NCBI GenBank assembly: GCA_031425325.1
Contig: JANPJD010000178.1
Coordinates: forward strand, 1 to 21,768
Direction of reading: 5' to 3'
Length of the DNA: 21,768 nt
Source of the DNA: Aliitabrizicola sp031425325
Lineage (GTDB): Bacteria; Pseudomonadota; Alphaproteobacteria; Rhodobacterales; Rhodobacteraceae
Part shown: piece by piece, positions 6,745-15,087 of the stretch
Position numbering within the stretch: the stretch's first letter is position 1
Layout: the number at the start of each line of letters is the position of its first letter
The notes under the pieces: generated by a model
Databases searched by the model: none
What the model was told of the DNA's origin: nothing
What the model saw: the letters and a program-made list of their open reading frames with translations, nothing else
Translations under genes and position numbers: made by a program

Positions 6745-7962
6745 TCAGCCGAAGAGCTCGTGGCAGAACTCAAGCCCCTCGACCAGCGCGTCGACCTCGG
6801 CACGGGTGTTGTAAAGGCCGAAGGACGCGCGGCAGGTGGCGCCGACGCCAAGATGCTCCATCAGCGGCATGGCACAATGGGTGCCTGCGCGCACTGCGAT
6901 GCCCTTCTTGTCGAGCACGGTCGAGATGTCATGGGCATGGGCCCCCCCGTCGAGCGTGAACGAGAAGATCGCCCCCCTCCCGGCGGAATGTCCCTGTACG
7001 GACACCCAGTTGAGGCCCGAAAGTCGCGCAACCGCATAGTCCCGCAGATCCCGCTCGTGCGCCTCGATCGCGTCCATGCCGAGAGCCGTCATGTAGTCGA
7101 GCGCGACACCTAACCCGATCTGCTGGACGATGCCCGGCGTTCCGGCCTCGAACTTCATTGGCGGGTCGTTCCAGGTCACGCCGTCGCGCGCAACCTCGCG
7201 GATCATGTCGCCGCCCCCCAGGAAAGGGCGCATCTCGGCTTGACGGTCGGCATGGATGAAGATCGCCCCGGAACCGCTTGGTCCATAAAGCTTGTGGCCC
7301 GTGATCGCGTAGAAGTCACACCCCAGCGCCTGGACGTCTACGCTCATGTGGACTGCCGACTGGCTGCCGTCGACCAGAACCGGCACGCCGCGTTCTTTCG
7401 CCCCGGCGCAGATTGCGGCCACGTCGACCTTGGTGCCAAGCACGTTGGACATATGCGTGACGGCGATCAGACGGGTGCGTGGGGTGATCGCGTCGAGCAC
7501 GGCCTGCGGGTCGAGATCGCCCTTCGCATCGACATCCACCCATTTCAGCACCACACCCTGACGCTCTCGCAGGAAGTGCCAGGGCACTATGTTGGCGTGA
7601 TGCTCCATGATCGACAGGATGATCTCATCGCCCGCCTCAAGGCGCGGCGCGGCCCAGGCGTAGGAGACGAGGTTGATCGCCTCGGTCGTGCCGGTGGTGA
7701 AGACGATCTCGTGCTCACTTGCGTTGAGGAAGCGCGCGACCTTTCGGCGTGCCTCTTCGTAATGATCGGTCGCGAGATTTGAAAGATAGTGCAAGCCCCT
7801 GTGGACGTTCGCATATTCCATCGAGTAGGCCCGCGTCATCGCGTCGATCACGACTTGCGGCTTCTGCGCCGACGCGCCGTTGTCCAGATAGACCAGCGGT
7901 CGGCCGTTCACCTCGCGTGACAGGATCGGAAAGTCGGCACGGACCTGATGGACGTCGTACAT
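6745..7962 (-). CDS. sufS: SufS cysteine desulfurase (group II)
   Basis: SufS is a PLP enzyme that takes sulfur from L-cysteine, leaving alanine, and passes the persulfide to the SufBCD scaffold. The 405-aa product shows the PLP-binding lysine in ITGHKLYGPSG (K224), the SIMEHHANIVPW motif (about 117-128) and the active-site cysteine in RAGTHCAMPLM (C363). These positions are nearly the same as in Escherichia coli SufS. The start ATG 7962 overlaps the stop of the preceding yip1 gene (TGATG) and has GGAGG (7974-7970) seven bases upstream; a GTG one codon earlier is less likely. It is the last gene of the operon before tRNA-Arg. Group II desulfurases normally need a sulfur acceptor such as SufE or SufU, and none is visible in the window. 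Confidence 0.96.
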   Translation of the reverse strand: MYDVHQVRADFPILSREVNGRPLVYLDNGASAQKPQVVIDAMTRAYSMEYANVHRGLHYLSNLATDHYEEARRKVARFLNASEHEIVFTTGTTEAINLVSYAWAAPRLEAGDEIILSIMEHHANIVPWHFLRERQGVVLKWVDVDAKGDLDPQAVLDAITPRTRLIAVTHMSNVLGTKVDVAAICAGAKERGVPVLVDGSQSAVHMSVDVQALGCDFYAITGHKLYGPSGSGAIFIHADRQAEMRPFLGGGDMIREVARDGVTWNDPPMKFEAGTPGIVQQIGLGVALDYMTALGMDAIEAHERDLRDYAVARLSGLNWVSVQGHSAGRGAIFSFTLDGGAHAHDISTVLDKKGIAVRAGTHCAMPLMEHLGVGATCRASFGLYNTRAEVDALVEGLEFCHELFG

Positions 7963-8558
7963 CACAAAGCCTCCACAGGGGTGCCGGTCAGCAGCATCAG
8001 CAGCACGGTCACAACAAAACCAAGCCCGATCAGCCCCACCACCACGCCGCCGAACACCGCAAGGAGCGACCCGAAGCCGTGAAGTTCAGCGATGAAGTTT
8101 GTGAGAAGCCAGAAGAAAAGCACGATCCCCACAAGGTTCACGAGGCCCGCAAGGGGCGGCAGGACCAGTTGCAGGACAAGTTGCAGAAGCTGGATCCCCA
8201 GCATCAGAAGCTGCAGCCACGCCATCAGCGACAGGGCCTGCGCCATGCTGCCCGCGCCACCGCGCGCGCGACCGATGACATGAATCAGCCAGACCGCCGC
8301 CATCAGGATGATGAACTGAAGGACGGCAGTGCGGATCGGGCTGGCCATCAGCCCACCGAACGGATCGCCCCCGGCCGGGTCGAAGGCCGCAAGGCTTAGA
8401 TGTGCGAAGATGGCGCTCGTGATCGCCAGAAGCGCGAGCGCAAGCCGCCCAACCGAGGCCGGCAGGCCAAGCGCCATGATCCGCCGTGCGCCCCCCCGCG
8501 GGTTGCGAAGGGTCAGCTTTGCCTCTGCCAGCAGGCCCGACACCGAAAGGTCCATCAT
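7962..8558 (-). CDS. Yip1-family membrane protein in the suf operon (second copy)
   Basis: The 198-aa protein is strongly hydrophobic, with about five membrane segments: roughly residues 28-58, 75-95, 105-133, 137-155 and 163-190. The segment around MAWLQLLMLGIQLLQLVLQLVL is unusually rich in Leu and Gln. The overall pattern is that of bacterial Yip1-domain proteins, a family without a clear bacterial function. Two adjacent ATGs (8558 and 8555) overlap the stop of the preceding gene, and its own stop overlaps the sufS start, so translation is coupled on both sides. Its upstream neighbour is a second protein of the same type, and the two may form a heteromer in the inner membrane. A link to Fe-S assembly is suggested only by position. 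Confidence 0.8.
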   Translation of the reverse strand: MMDLSVSGLLAEAKLTLRNPRGGARRIMALGLPASVGRLALALLAITSAIFAHLSLAAFDPAGGDPFGGLMASPIRTAVLQFIILMAAVWLIHVIGRARGGAGSMAQALSLMAWLQLLMLGIQLLQLVLQLVLPPLAGLVNLVGIVLFFWLLTNFIAELHGFGSLLAVFGGVVVGLIGLGFVVTVLLMLLTGTPVEAL

Positions 8559-9034
8559 CCGCGCTCCGCTTCGATCAGGGCATTGGCCCAGAGATAGAGG
8601 AAGGCCAGCGCGACGCCAGCCCCCGTGACAGTCAGCGCAGGACCCGGCCCGACAAGGCCGCCGACGAGGCCCTGGAACAGCATCAACGGGCTGACCGCAA
8701 GCAGCGACCAGAACAGCGCGATCCGTGCGGCCAGGCCGGTTCCCCTGCCCCCGAAAAGGCGCGCGACCCCGTGGCTGAGGAAAGCCAGACCATAGGCCAG
8801 AAGCGGCAGCACGAAGATCGTGGCCATCAGCGCGCCCCCCAGCCGCGCATCGAGCGGGATCGCGGGATCAAGCTCGGCCGCGCGCGCAAGAGAGGGCCAT
8901 TGCGAGACATAGATCAGCAGGCAGGCACCCATCAGGACGGCAAGCGCCCTGCCCTCGTCCGAACCTTCGATCCGGCGGCGCAGCACTGCGCGGGGCCGTC
9001 GGTAGCTTTCGACGATATCCGAGGTGATCGCCAT
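8555..9034 (-). CDS. Yip1-family membrane protein in the suf operon (first copy)
   Basis: The 159-aa product starts MAITSDIVESYRRPRAVLRRR. A short charged cytoplasmic N-terminus of this kind is usual for Yip1-domain proteins. About four membrane helices follow (roughly residues 32-52, 66-90, 102-125 and 132-152). ATG 9034 is one base beyond the sufD stop (TGAGATG), which sets the start; a longer opening to 9214 would run far into sufD and is rejected. It ends in a TGATG overlap with the next yip1 gene. It is shorter than its partner and not obviously a recent duplicate. No catalytic motif is visible; a structural or trafficking role at the membrane is speculation. Confidence 0.75.
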   Translation of the reverse strand: MAITSDIVESYRRPRAVLRRRIEGSDEGRALAVLMGACLLIYVSQWPSLARAAELDPAIPLDARLGGALMATIFVLPLLAYGLAFLSHGVARLFGGRGTGLAARIALFWSLLAVSPLMLFQGLVGGLVGPGPALTVTGAGVALAFLYLWANALIEAERG

Positions 9035-9035
9035 C

Positions 9036-10315
9036 TCAGGGTTCGTGCCGGGCGAGCCAGTTCTCCAGCCGCTGGCGGATGTCCTCGGCGATGGCGGCAT
9101 CGTCGATCTCGGCAATCGCCTCGGCAAGGAAAGCAAGCACCAGAAGCGACTGCGCCGCCTTCTCGGGGACCCCGCGCGAGCGCAGGTAGAAAAGCGCCGT
9201 CTCGTCGATCGCACCGCTGGTCGATCCGTGCGAGCACTTCACGTCGTCGGCGTAGATCTCGAGCTCGGGCTTGGCGAGGAACTGGCTGTCGCCGTCGAGC
9301 ATCAGCGACTGGCTGAGTTGGTAGCCATCGGTCTTCTGGGCGCCCGCTTTGACCAGGATCTTGCCCTGGAAGACGCCGACCGCGCCGTTCTTAAGCACCT
9401 TCTTGAACACCTGGCGGCTTTCGCAGCGCTGGCCCTCATGCGTGACGAAAATGGTGTCGTCGTGGTGGAACACGCCGTCGCCGACTGCGGCCCCCGCCAC
9501 ATGCGCGGTCCCGTCGTTCCCCGCAAGCTCGACCACCACCTCGTTGCGCGTCAGCACGCCATTGGCGGTCAGCGTGAAGGTCTTGAAAAGGCTGCCCTCG
9601 CCGATCCGCGCGAAGAGATGCGTCACCGCGCGGCGCGCATGGTCGCGCCCCTGGGCGCGGATGTGGTGGAAGCGGCCACCATCCGCAACCTCGACCTCGG
9701 TCACCTTGTTGAACCGCGCGGCGGCCGGACCGCTCTCCAGCAGCGTCATCTCGGCGCCAGCCTCGACCCGGATGCAGTGGTGAAGGATGGCATCGGACGT
9801 CTCGGAGGCGTGCAGGTAGACCAGCGCAACAGGCCGCGGGACCTTGGCTGTCGCCCGGATCAGCACGCCTTCGGTCGCGAACGCGGTGTTGAGCGTGGCC
9901 AGCGGGCGTTGAACAGGCGACTGGCCGCGCGCCTCGAGCACGCCGTAAAGCTCGCGCGCCCAGTGGATGTCGGCGGCCTGCGACAGGCGGCTGATCTCGA
10001 CCCCCGCAAGCTGCGGGTCGTCCGACTGCGCGGGGTCGAAGACGCCGTCCACGAAGACAAGACGCAGCGCGTCGATCCCGTCGAACAGGGGCGGCTCGTC
10101 CGAGGCGTCGAAGGTCGCGGCGACCGGGGCCGCAGGCTGCGTCAGCTCGGTCGGATCGGTGTAGCGCCAATACTCGTCCCGCCGCCCCGGCAGGCCCATC
10201 GCCGCCAGACGCGCAAGCGCCTCGGCCCGTGCCGACCCGAGCCAGCCGTCAGGTGCAAAGGACAGCCCCGCGATCCGCGCAACCAGCGCGTCGCGCTTCG
10301 CCACCGCGAGGCTCA

Positions 10316-10316
<1 letters not shown>
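9036..10316 (-). CDS. sufD: SufD, Fe-S cluster scaffold complex subunit
   Basis: SufD forms the SufBC2D complex that builds and releases nascent Fe-S clusters in the cytoplasm. The 426-aa product has a helical N-terminal region (with RRDEYWRYTD at about 45-54), the long beta-helix core, and the conserved C-terminal block LEIYADDVKCSHGSTSGAID followed by ALFYLRSRGVPEKAAQSLL, which is diagnostic for the SufB/SufD family. The cysteine and histidine of KCSHG, important in SufD for cluster assembly, are present. ATG 10316 overlaps the sufC stop (TGATG), and GAGG lies about eight bases upstream, so this start is preferred over the GTG one codon earlier. Length is normal. Confidence 0.96.
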
Positions 10317-11071
<755 letters not shown>

Positions 11072-11164
11072 CTCAGGGTCTTTCACAAGCAATGCGGACC
11101 AGCCCGGCAGGGGCCGGGGCGGTCACGCTGGACAGGAAGGGGAACGGCCGGTCGGCGGGCCGGG

Positions 11165-11677
11165 TCAGAAGACGATGCTGCTGCCCTGCCACGCGATCGA
11201 GCCGGGTGCGGTCGTCTCGATCACCGAAGCGACCCACTGGTCGGAGAACATCTCGGCAAAGGTCGAGGGATAGACATGCACGAGATTGTGGAAGGCCAAC
11301 GCCGACACGAGCACGCCCACCACTTTGGCAAAGCGCAGACGCGAGCGGTCGAGCCCGTCCATTTGCCCGATCATGTAGGCGATAGCGAGCCCCGCCAGCA
11401 GGCTGACTAGCATGTCGCGCTGCGGGTCGAGCACGGGCACCGCCTCGTCCAGACGGAACCGGGCATAGAGACCTGCGGCATAGGCGGCGCATCCCAGCGT
11501 GAAGGCCAGTGGCAGGGCCATCGGCGAAGGCCGCGACCGGGACGCCGGCCGGCCGCGCGGCGAGCGTTCGATCACATGGGTCTCGTCCAGCCCCACGAAG
11601 AACGTGACGCTGCGGGTCGCGGCCTTCGCCTCGATCCGCGACAGGCGCTCGGCAAATTCGACCTGGTGTGGCGACAT
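11165..11677 (-). CDS. Uncharacterised membrane protein between sufB and sufC
   Basis: I recognise no functional family. The 170-aa product (start MSPHQVEFAERLSRIEAKAA) has an N-terminal amphipathic or coiled-coil-like helix, a basic linker (SPRGRPASRSRPSP), and then three probable membrane helices: about residues 52-72 (ALPLAFTLGCAAYAAGL), 88-105 (MLVSLLAGLAIAYMIGQM) and 117-135. A periplasmic or soluble tail ends AWQGSSIVF. ATG 11677 is preferred over the TTG two codons earlier. It lies between sufB and sufC with gaps of 96 and 93 nt, transcribed in the same direction. From memory, a hypothetical gene at this place is common in Rhodobacteraceae suf operons, which argues for a retained role, but none can be read here. 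Confidence 0.78.
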   Translation of the reverse strand: MSPHQVEFAERLSRIEAKAATRSVTFFVGLDETHVIERSPRGRPASRSRPSPMALPLAFTLGCAAYAAGLYARFRLDEAVPVLDPQRDMLVSLLAGLAIAYMIGQMDGLDRSRLRFAKVVGVLVSALAFHNLVHVYPSTFAEMFSDQWVASVIETTAPGSIAWQGSSIVF

Positions 11678-11773
11678 GGCCAAACGTCCCGTCTGTTTCC
11701 AGAACGGACAGGATCACCCAATCATGGCAGGAATGCGGTGCGTTCCCATCAATGTCGCGCAACCGTGACGCGA

Positions 11774-13294
11774 TCATCCCACCGAACCCTCGAGCGAGAT
11801 CGCGACCAGCGCCTGCGCTTCCATCGCGAATTCCATCGGCAGCGTCTGGAGCACGTCCTTGACGAATCCGTTCACCACAAGAGCGACCGCCTCTTCCTCG
11901 TCCATCCCGCGCGAGCGGCAGTAGAAGAGCTGGTCGTCATCGACCTTGCTCGTCGTCGCCTCGTGCTCGACCCGGCTCGAGTTGTTCTTGACCTCGATGT
12001 ACGGCACCGTATGTGCGCCGCAGTTCTCGCCGATCAGCAGGCTGTCGCATTGCGTGTAGTTGCGGCTGTTGGTGGCGCGCGGGTGCATCGTGACCAGGCC
12101 CCGATAGGTGTTCTGCGCGCGGCCCGCGCTGATCCCCTTCGAGACGATTCGCGATTTCGTGTTGCGCCCCAGATGGATCATCTTTGTGCCGGTGTCGGCC
12201 TGCTGTGCGTTGTTGGCGATGGCGATCGAATAGAACTCGCCCTGGCTGTCATCGCCCCGCAGGATGCAGGATGGATACTTCCATGTGATCGCAGAGCCTG
12301 TTTCGACCTGCGTCCACATGACCTTGGCGCGATCCTCGCGGCAATCGGCGCGCTTGGTCACGAAGTTGTAGATACCGCCCCGGCCTTCCTCGTCGCCGGG
12401 ATACCAGTTCTGCACGGTCGAATACTTCACCTCGGCATCCTCGAGGATGACAAGCTCGACCACAGCCGCGTGCAGCTGGTTCGTGTCGCGCTTGGGCGCC
12501 GTGCATCCCTCGAGGTAGCTCACATAGCTGCCCTTGTCGGCGATGATCAGCGTGCGTTCGAACTGGCCGGTGTTCTCGGCATTGATGCGAAAATAGGTCG
12601 ACAGCTCCATCGGACAGCGCACGCCCGGCGGAATGTAGACGAACGAGCCGTCCGAAAAGACCGCCGAATTGAGCGTGGCGAAGAAGTTGTCGGACTGCGG
12701 AACGACGCTGCCCAGATACTTCCGCACCAGTTCGGGATGCTCGCGCACGGCTTCCGATATGGCGCAGAAGATGACCCCCGCCTTCGCGAGCTCGGCCTTG
12801 AAGGTCGTGCCGACCGAAACGCTGTCGAACACCGCGTCCACCGCCACCCGGCGCGGCTCGGCCGCACCTTCGACACCGGCCAGAAGCGCTTGCTCCTTCA
12901 GCGGAATCCCTAGCTTGGCATAGGTCGCAAGAAGCTTCGGGTCGACGTCGTCCAGCGACTTCGGGGCCTCGGTCATGCTCTTGGGCTTGGCGTAGTAATA
13001 CTGGTCCTGATAGTCGATCTCGGGATAGTTGAGCATCGCCCAGCGGGGCTCTTCCATGCCCACCCAGCGGCGGTACGCGGCAAGCCGCCAGTCAAGCATC
13101 CAGTCAGGCTCGCCGTTCTTTTCCGAGATCAGGCGCACGATGTCTTCGTTCAGGCCCTTGGGCGCAAACTCCATCTCGATGTCGGTGGCCCAGCCATGCT
13201 TGTAGGCCCCCGCCATCGCCTGCACGGTCTCGATCGTCTCGCGGTCCACGCCGTCGCGCACCTCGATCTGGCTGTCGGTGTCGAGCATGTCCAT
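11774..13294 (-). CDS. sufB: SufB, Fe-S cluster scaffold protein
   Basis: SufB is the main scaffold subunit on which the nascent cluster forms using sulfur from SufS. The 506-aa product contains the characteristic stretches VPQSDNFFATLNSAVFSDGS, SYLEGCTAPKRDTNQLHAAV and WKYPSCILRGDDSQGEFYS, and the C-terminal SRVEHEATTSKVDDDQLFYC. The start ATG 13294 (MDMLDTDSQ) is chosen because AGGGAG lies about nine bases upstream. The in-frame opening to 13372 would overlap the 3' end of the IscS-like gene and lacks family support. It begins 16 nt after the stop of that desulfurase, consistent with one transcript. Length is normal and no damage is visible. Confidence 0.96.
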   Translation of the reverse strand: MDMLDTDSQIEVRDGVDRETIETVQAMAGAYKHGWATDIEMEFAPKGLNEDIVRLISEKNGEPDWMLDWRLAAYRRWVGMEEPRWAMLNYPEIDYQDQYYYAKPKSMTEAPKSLDDVDPKLLATYAKLGIPLKEQALLAGVEGAAEPRRVAVDAVFDSVSVGTTFKAELAKAGVIFCAISEAVREHPELVRKYLGSVVPQSDNFFATLNSAVFSDGSFVYIPPGVRCPMELSTYFRINAENTGQFERTLIIADKGSYVSYLEGCTAPKRDTNQLHAAVVELVILEDAEVKYSTVQNWYPGDEEGRGGIYNFVTKRADCREDRAKVMWTQVETGSAITWKYPSCILRGDDSQGEFYSIAIANNAQQADTGTKMIHLGRNTKSRIVSKGISAGRAQNTYRGLVTMHPRATNSRNYTQCDSLLIGENCGAHTVPYIEVKNNSSRVEHEATTSKVDDDQLFYCRSRGMDEEEAVALVVNGFVKDVLQTLPMEFAMEAQALVAISLEGSVG

Positions 13295-13310
13295 CGCCCC
13301 GTTCTCCCTC

Positions 13311-14363
13311 TCACGCCGCGCGGGCGAGATGCCTTGCATATCGCGAGGTCCAGGCTTCAACGAAGCGCGCAACCTCGGTTTCGCCGGTTTCCGGCCCCAG
13401 TGACAGGCGGATTGCCGACGCCGCCTCGTCCTCGTCGAACCCCATCGCGGTCAGCACGCGACTGGCGCGCACCTTGCCCGACGAACAGGCCGATCCCGCC
13501 GAGATGGCGAACCCGGCAAGGTCCATCTGCATGACCTGCGTCTCGCCCTTCCAGCCCGGCGCGATGACGCAAAGGGTGTTGGGCAGCCGCCTGACCGCAT
13601 TCCCGACGAAAATAGTCCTCGATCCGGCGGCAGACAATCCTTGTTCTAGAATATTTCTAAACTGGGCCACCCGCTCCCAGACGCCGTCGGCCAGATCGCG
13701 CATCGCCGCCTCGACAGCCGCCCCGAAGCCTGCGATTCCGATCAGGTTCTCGGTCCCCGCGCGACGACCCGACTCCTGCCCGCCGCCGCGCAGCACGGGC
13801 GGCACGTCGAGGCCGCGCCGCAGCACGAGCGCGCCGACGCCCTTTGGCCCGCCAAGCTTGTGCGCCGACAGGAACCCCATCCCGATCCCCGACCAGTCAA
13901 AGGCAAAGGGCAGCCGCCCTATCCCCTGGGTCAGGTCCGACACGGCAAGGCCGGGCGGAAGGTCCTGCACGATGCCTGTCTCGGAATTGGCAAGCTGCAA
14001 CGCGACCGACCCCGCCTCTGCACCGCCAAGGTCGACCCGGCCCTCGCGTGTCGCGCCAAGCGCCGGATCGCACCAGGCCAGCACTGCATCATGCTCGACC
14101 CCGGCGCAGGACAGCCCCCGTCCGGCGCAGGCGAGCGCCGCAGCCTCGGTCGCACCGCTCGTGAAAACGATGTCCGCGCCCTGCGCCCCCAGCGCCTCGG
14201 CCACCTGCGCGCGCGCCCGCTCGACCAGCGCACGCGCCGCGCGCCCCTCGGCATGGACGGACGACGGATTGCCCGTCACGTCCATCGCGGCAACCATCGC
14301 CGCCCGGGCCTCGGGGCGCAGCGGCGTTGTCGCGTTCCAGTCGAGATAGACGCGCCCGCTCAC
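13311..14363 (-). CDS. IscS/NifS-like cysteine desulfurase (group I)
   Basis: A second PLP cysteine desulfurase, of the NifS/IscS class, lies in the suf operon. The 350-aa product begins VYLDWNATTPLRPEAR, has His91 in GVEHDAVLAW, the PLP lysine in LSAHKLGGPKG (K169), the GRRAGTENLIG motif (200-210) and the active-site cysteine in SAGSACSSGKV (C293) within a long flexible loop typical of group I. It is about 40-50 residues shorter than E. coli IscS, mainly in the middle and at the C-terminus, where the IscU-interacting tail would be. It may therefore serve SufB or tRNA thiolation rather than IscU, which is an inference. The start is GTG 14363 with GGAGG six bases upstream (14374-14370). Confidence 0.92.
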   Translation of the reverse strand: MSGRVYLDWNATTPLRPEARAAMVAAMDVTGNPSSVHAEGRAARALVERARAQVAEALGAQGADIVFTSGATEAAALACAGRGLSCAGVEHDAVLAWCDPALGATREGRVDLGGAEAGSVALQLANSETGIVQDLPPGLAVSDLTQGIGRLPFAFDWSGIGMGFLSAHKLGGPKGVGALVLRRGLDVPPVLRGGGQESGRRAGTENLIGIAGFGAAVEAAMRDLADGVWERVAQFRNILEQGLSAAGSRTIFVGNAVRRLPNTLCVIAPGWKGETQVMQMDLAGFAISAGSACSSGKVRASRVLTAMGFDEDEAASAIRLSLGPETGETEVARFVEAWTSRYARHLARAA

Positions 14364-14378
14364 CTGCGGCCTCCGGCT

Positions 14379-14428
14379 TCGTTTCGGCGCAAATACCCTC
14401 GGGGCGAGCGGGGGGCAGACGGCCCCCC
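14379..14428. repeat. Hairpin plus REP-like motif between iscR and iscS-like gene
   Basis: A 7-bp perfect stem, GGGGGGC-AGACG-GCCCCCC (14410-14428), is followed on the minus strand by GAGGGTATTTGCGCCGAAACG. A G-rich hairpin next to a GGTATTTG...AAACGAAG stretch is an arrangement I remember from many intergenic regions of Rhodobacterales, so it is probably a dispersed REP-like repeat. No T-run follows in the operon direction, so it is not an obvious intrinsic terminator. It could affect mRNA processing or stability between iscR and the genes downstream. Confidence 0.5.
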
Positions 14429-14454
14429 TTCGCGGCCGGGGAACGGTGCGACCT

Positions 14455-14916
14455 TCATACCTCGTCCACCACGCGAAACAGCGCAGGCACCGCCGGACAG
14501 GGCTGCATCTCGTCCAGGATCACGTCCGACAGGCGGGTGGAGTGCAGGAAGACATAGACCTGCGCCGAAAGCCCCTCCCACAAACGATTGGTCAGACCCT
14601 GCGCCTTCGTGCCCGACGCGCCGCCCGTGGCCCCGACCCCGGTGTGCAGCGCGCTGACCGTTTCGTCCACCGCCTCGAGGATCTCGCTCACGCGGATCGC
14701 ATTGGGGTTCCGGGCAAGCCGATAGCCACCGCCCGGCCCGCGCGCCGCCTCGACCAGACCGGCCCGGCGAAGCTTCACGAAAAGCTGCTCCAGATAGGGC
14801 AGCGACAGGTCCTGCCGCTTCGAGATCGCCGCCAACGACACGAGATCCTCGGGTCCTGCCAGCGCGAGGTCGGCCAGTGCCACCATCGCATAGCGCCCCT
14901 TGGTCGATAGTTTCAT
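14455..14916 (-). CDS. iscR: IscR-type Rrf2 regulator lacking the cysteine ligands
   Basis: This is the likely transcriptional regulator of the suf operon, sensing iron or Fe-S status. The 153-aa product begins MKLSTKGRYAMVALADLAL and has the Rrf2 winged-helix DNA-binding domain (about residues 1-65, with SLPYLEQLFVKLRRAGLV and GPGGGYRLAR). The cluster loop that in E. coli holds C92, C98, C104 and H107 reads TGVGATGGASGTKAQGLTNRLW (about 92-113): no cysteine, and Asn replaces His. The only cysteine in the protein is C140 in MQPCPAVP. Rhodobacter sphaeroides IscR is described as a single-cysteine Fe-S protein with this unusual feature, so the gene is probably functional. ATG 14916 is fixed by the family N-terminus. 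It is the first gene of the operon. Confidence 0.93.
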   Translation of the reverse strand: MKLSTKGRYAMVALADLALAGPEDLVSLAAISKRQDLSLPYLEQLFVKLRRAGLVEAARGPGGGYRLARNPNAIRVSEILEAVDETVSALHTGVGATGGASGTKAQGLTNRLWEGLSAQVYVFLHSTRLSDVILDEMQPCPAVPALFRVVDEV

Positions 14917-15002
14917 GCCTGTGCCTTCACGAAGGGGGCCGCCACGTGGCGATTGACGTCTGGCGGAAGGGTGCTTAACTCGGGATCGAACCGCGGCCCG
15001 GA

Positions 15003-15030
15003 TTGGGCCACGATCTGGAATGGTTCTAAT
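15003..15030 (+). promoter_or_regulatory. Possible promoter of the alpha/beta hydrolase operon
   Basis: On the plus strand TTGGGC (15003-15008), a 16-nt spacer and TCTAAT (15025-15030, five of six consensus bases) precede the hydrolase ATG at 15088 by about 50 nt. The -10 box overlaps both the divergent iscR -10 box and a palindrome. The -35 match is weak. Confidence 0.35.
15015..15029. promoter_or_regulatory. Imperfect palindrome resembling an Irr/ICE or iron-regulator operator
   Basis: Read on the minus strand, the site is TTAGAA-CCA-TTCCAG. The left half matches the iron-control element recognised by Irr in alphaproteobacteria (TTAGAA-N3-TTCTAA) perfectly, and the right half matches four of six bases. 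It covers the -10 boxes predicted in both directions, a position suited to repression. IscR or another iron regulator of Rhodobacterales could be the binder instead. Confidence 0.45.
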
Positions 15031-15051
15031 TTTGCCGGGCGACGCTGTCAA
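15023..15051 (-). promoter_or_regulatory. Predicted promoter of the iscR-suf operon
   Basis: The minus strand has a perfect -35 TTGACA (15051-15046), a 17-nt spacer and TAGAAC (15028-15023). Transcription would start near 15016 and give a 5' leader of about 100 nt before the iscR ATG (14916). The -10 lies inside an iron-regulator-like palindrome. Confidence 0.6.
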
Positions 15052-15087
15052 CGATCTCGCTCGGGCAACAGAAAGAGACAGGCATCC

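Noticed and set aside
11576..12913. Long plus-strand open frame opposite sufB
   Set aside because: It is antisense to highly conserved SufB and has no recognisable motif.
13295..13372. N-terminal extension of SufB
   Set aside because: The in-frame extension overlaps the end of the IscS-like gene and has no family support. A ribosome binding site supports ATG 13294.
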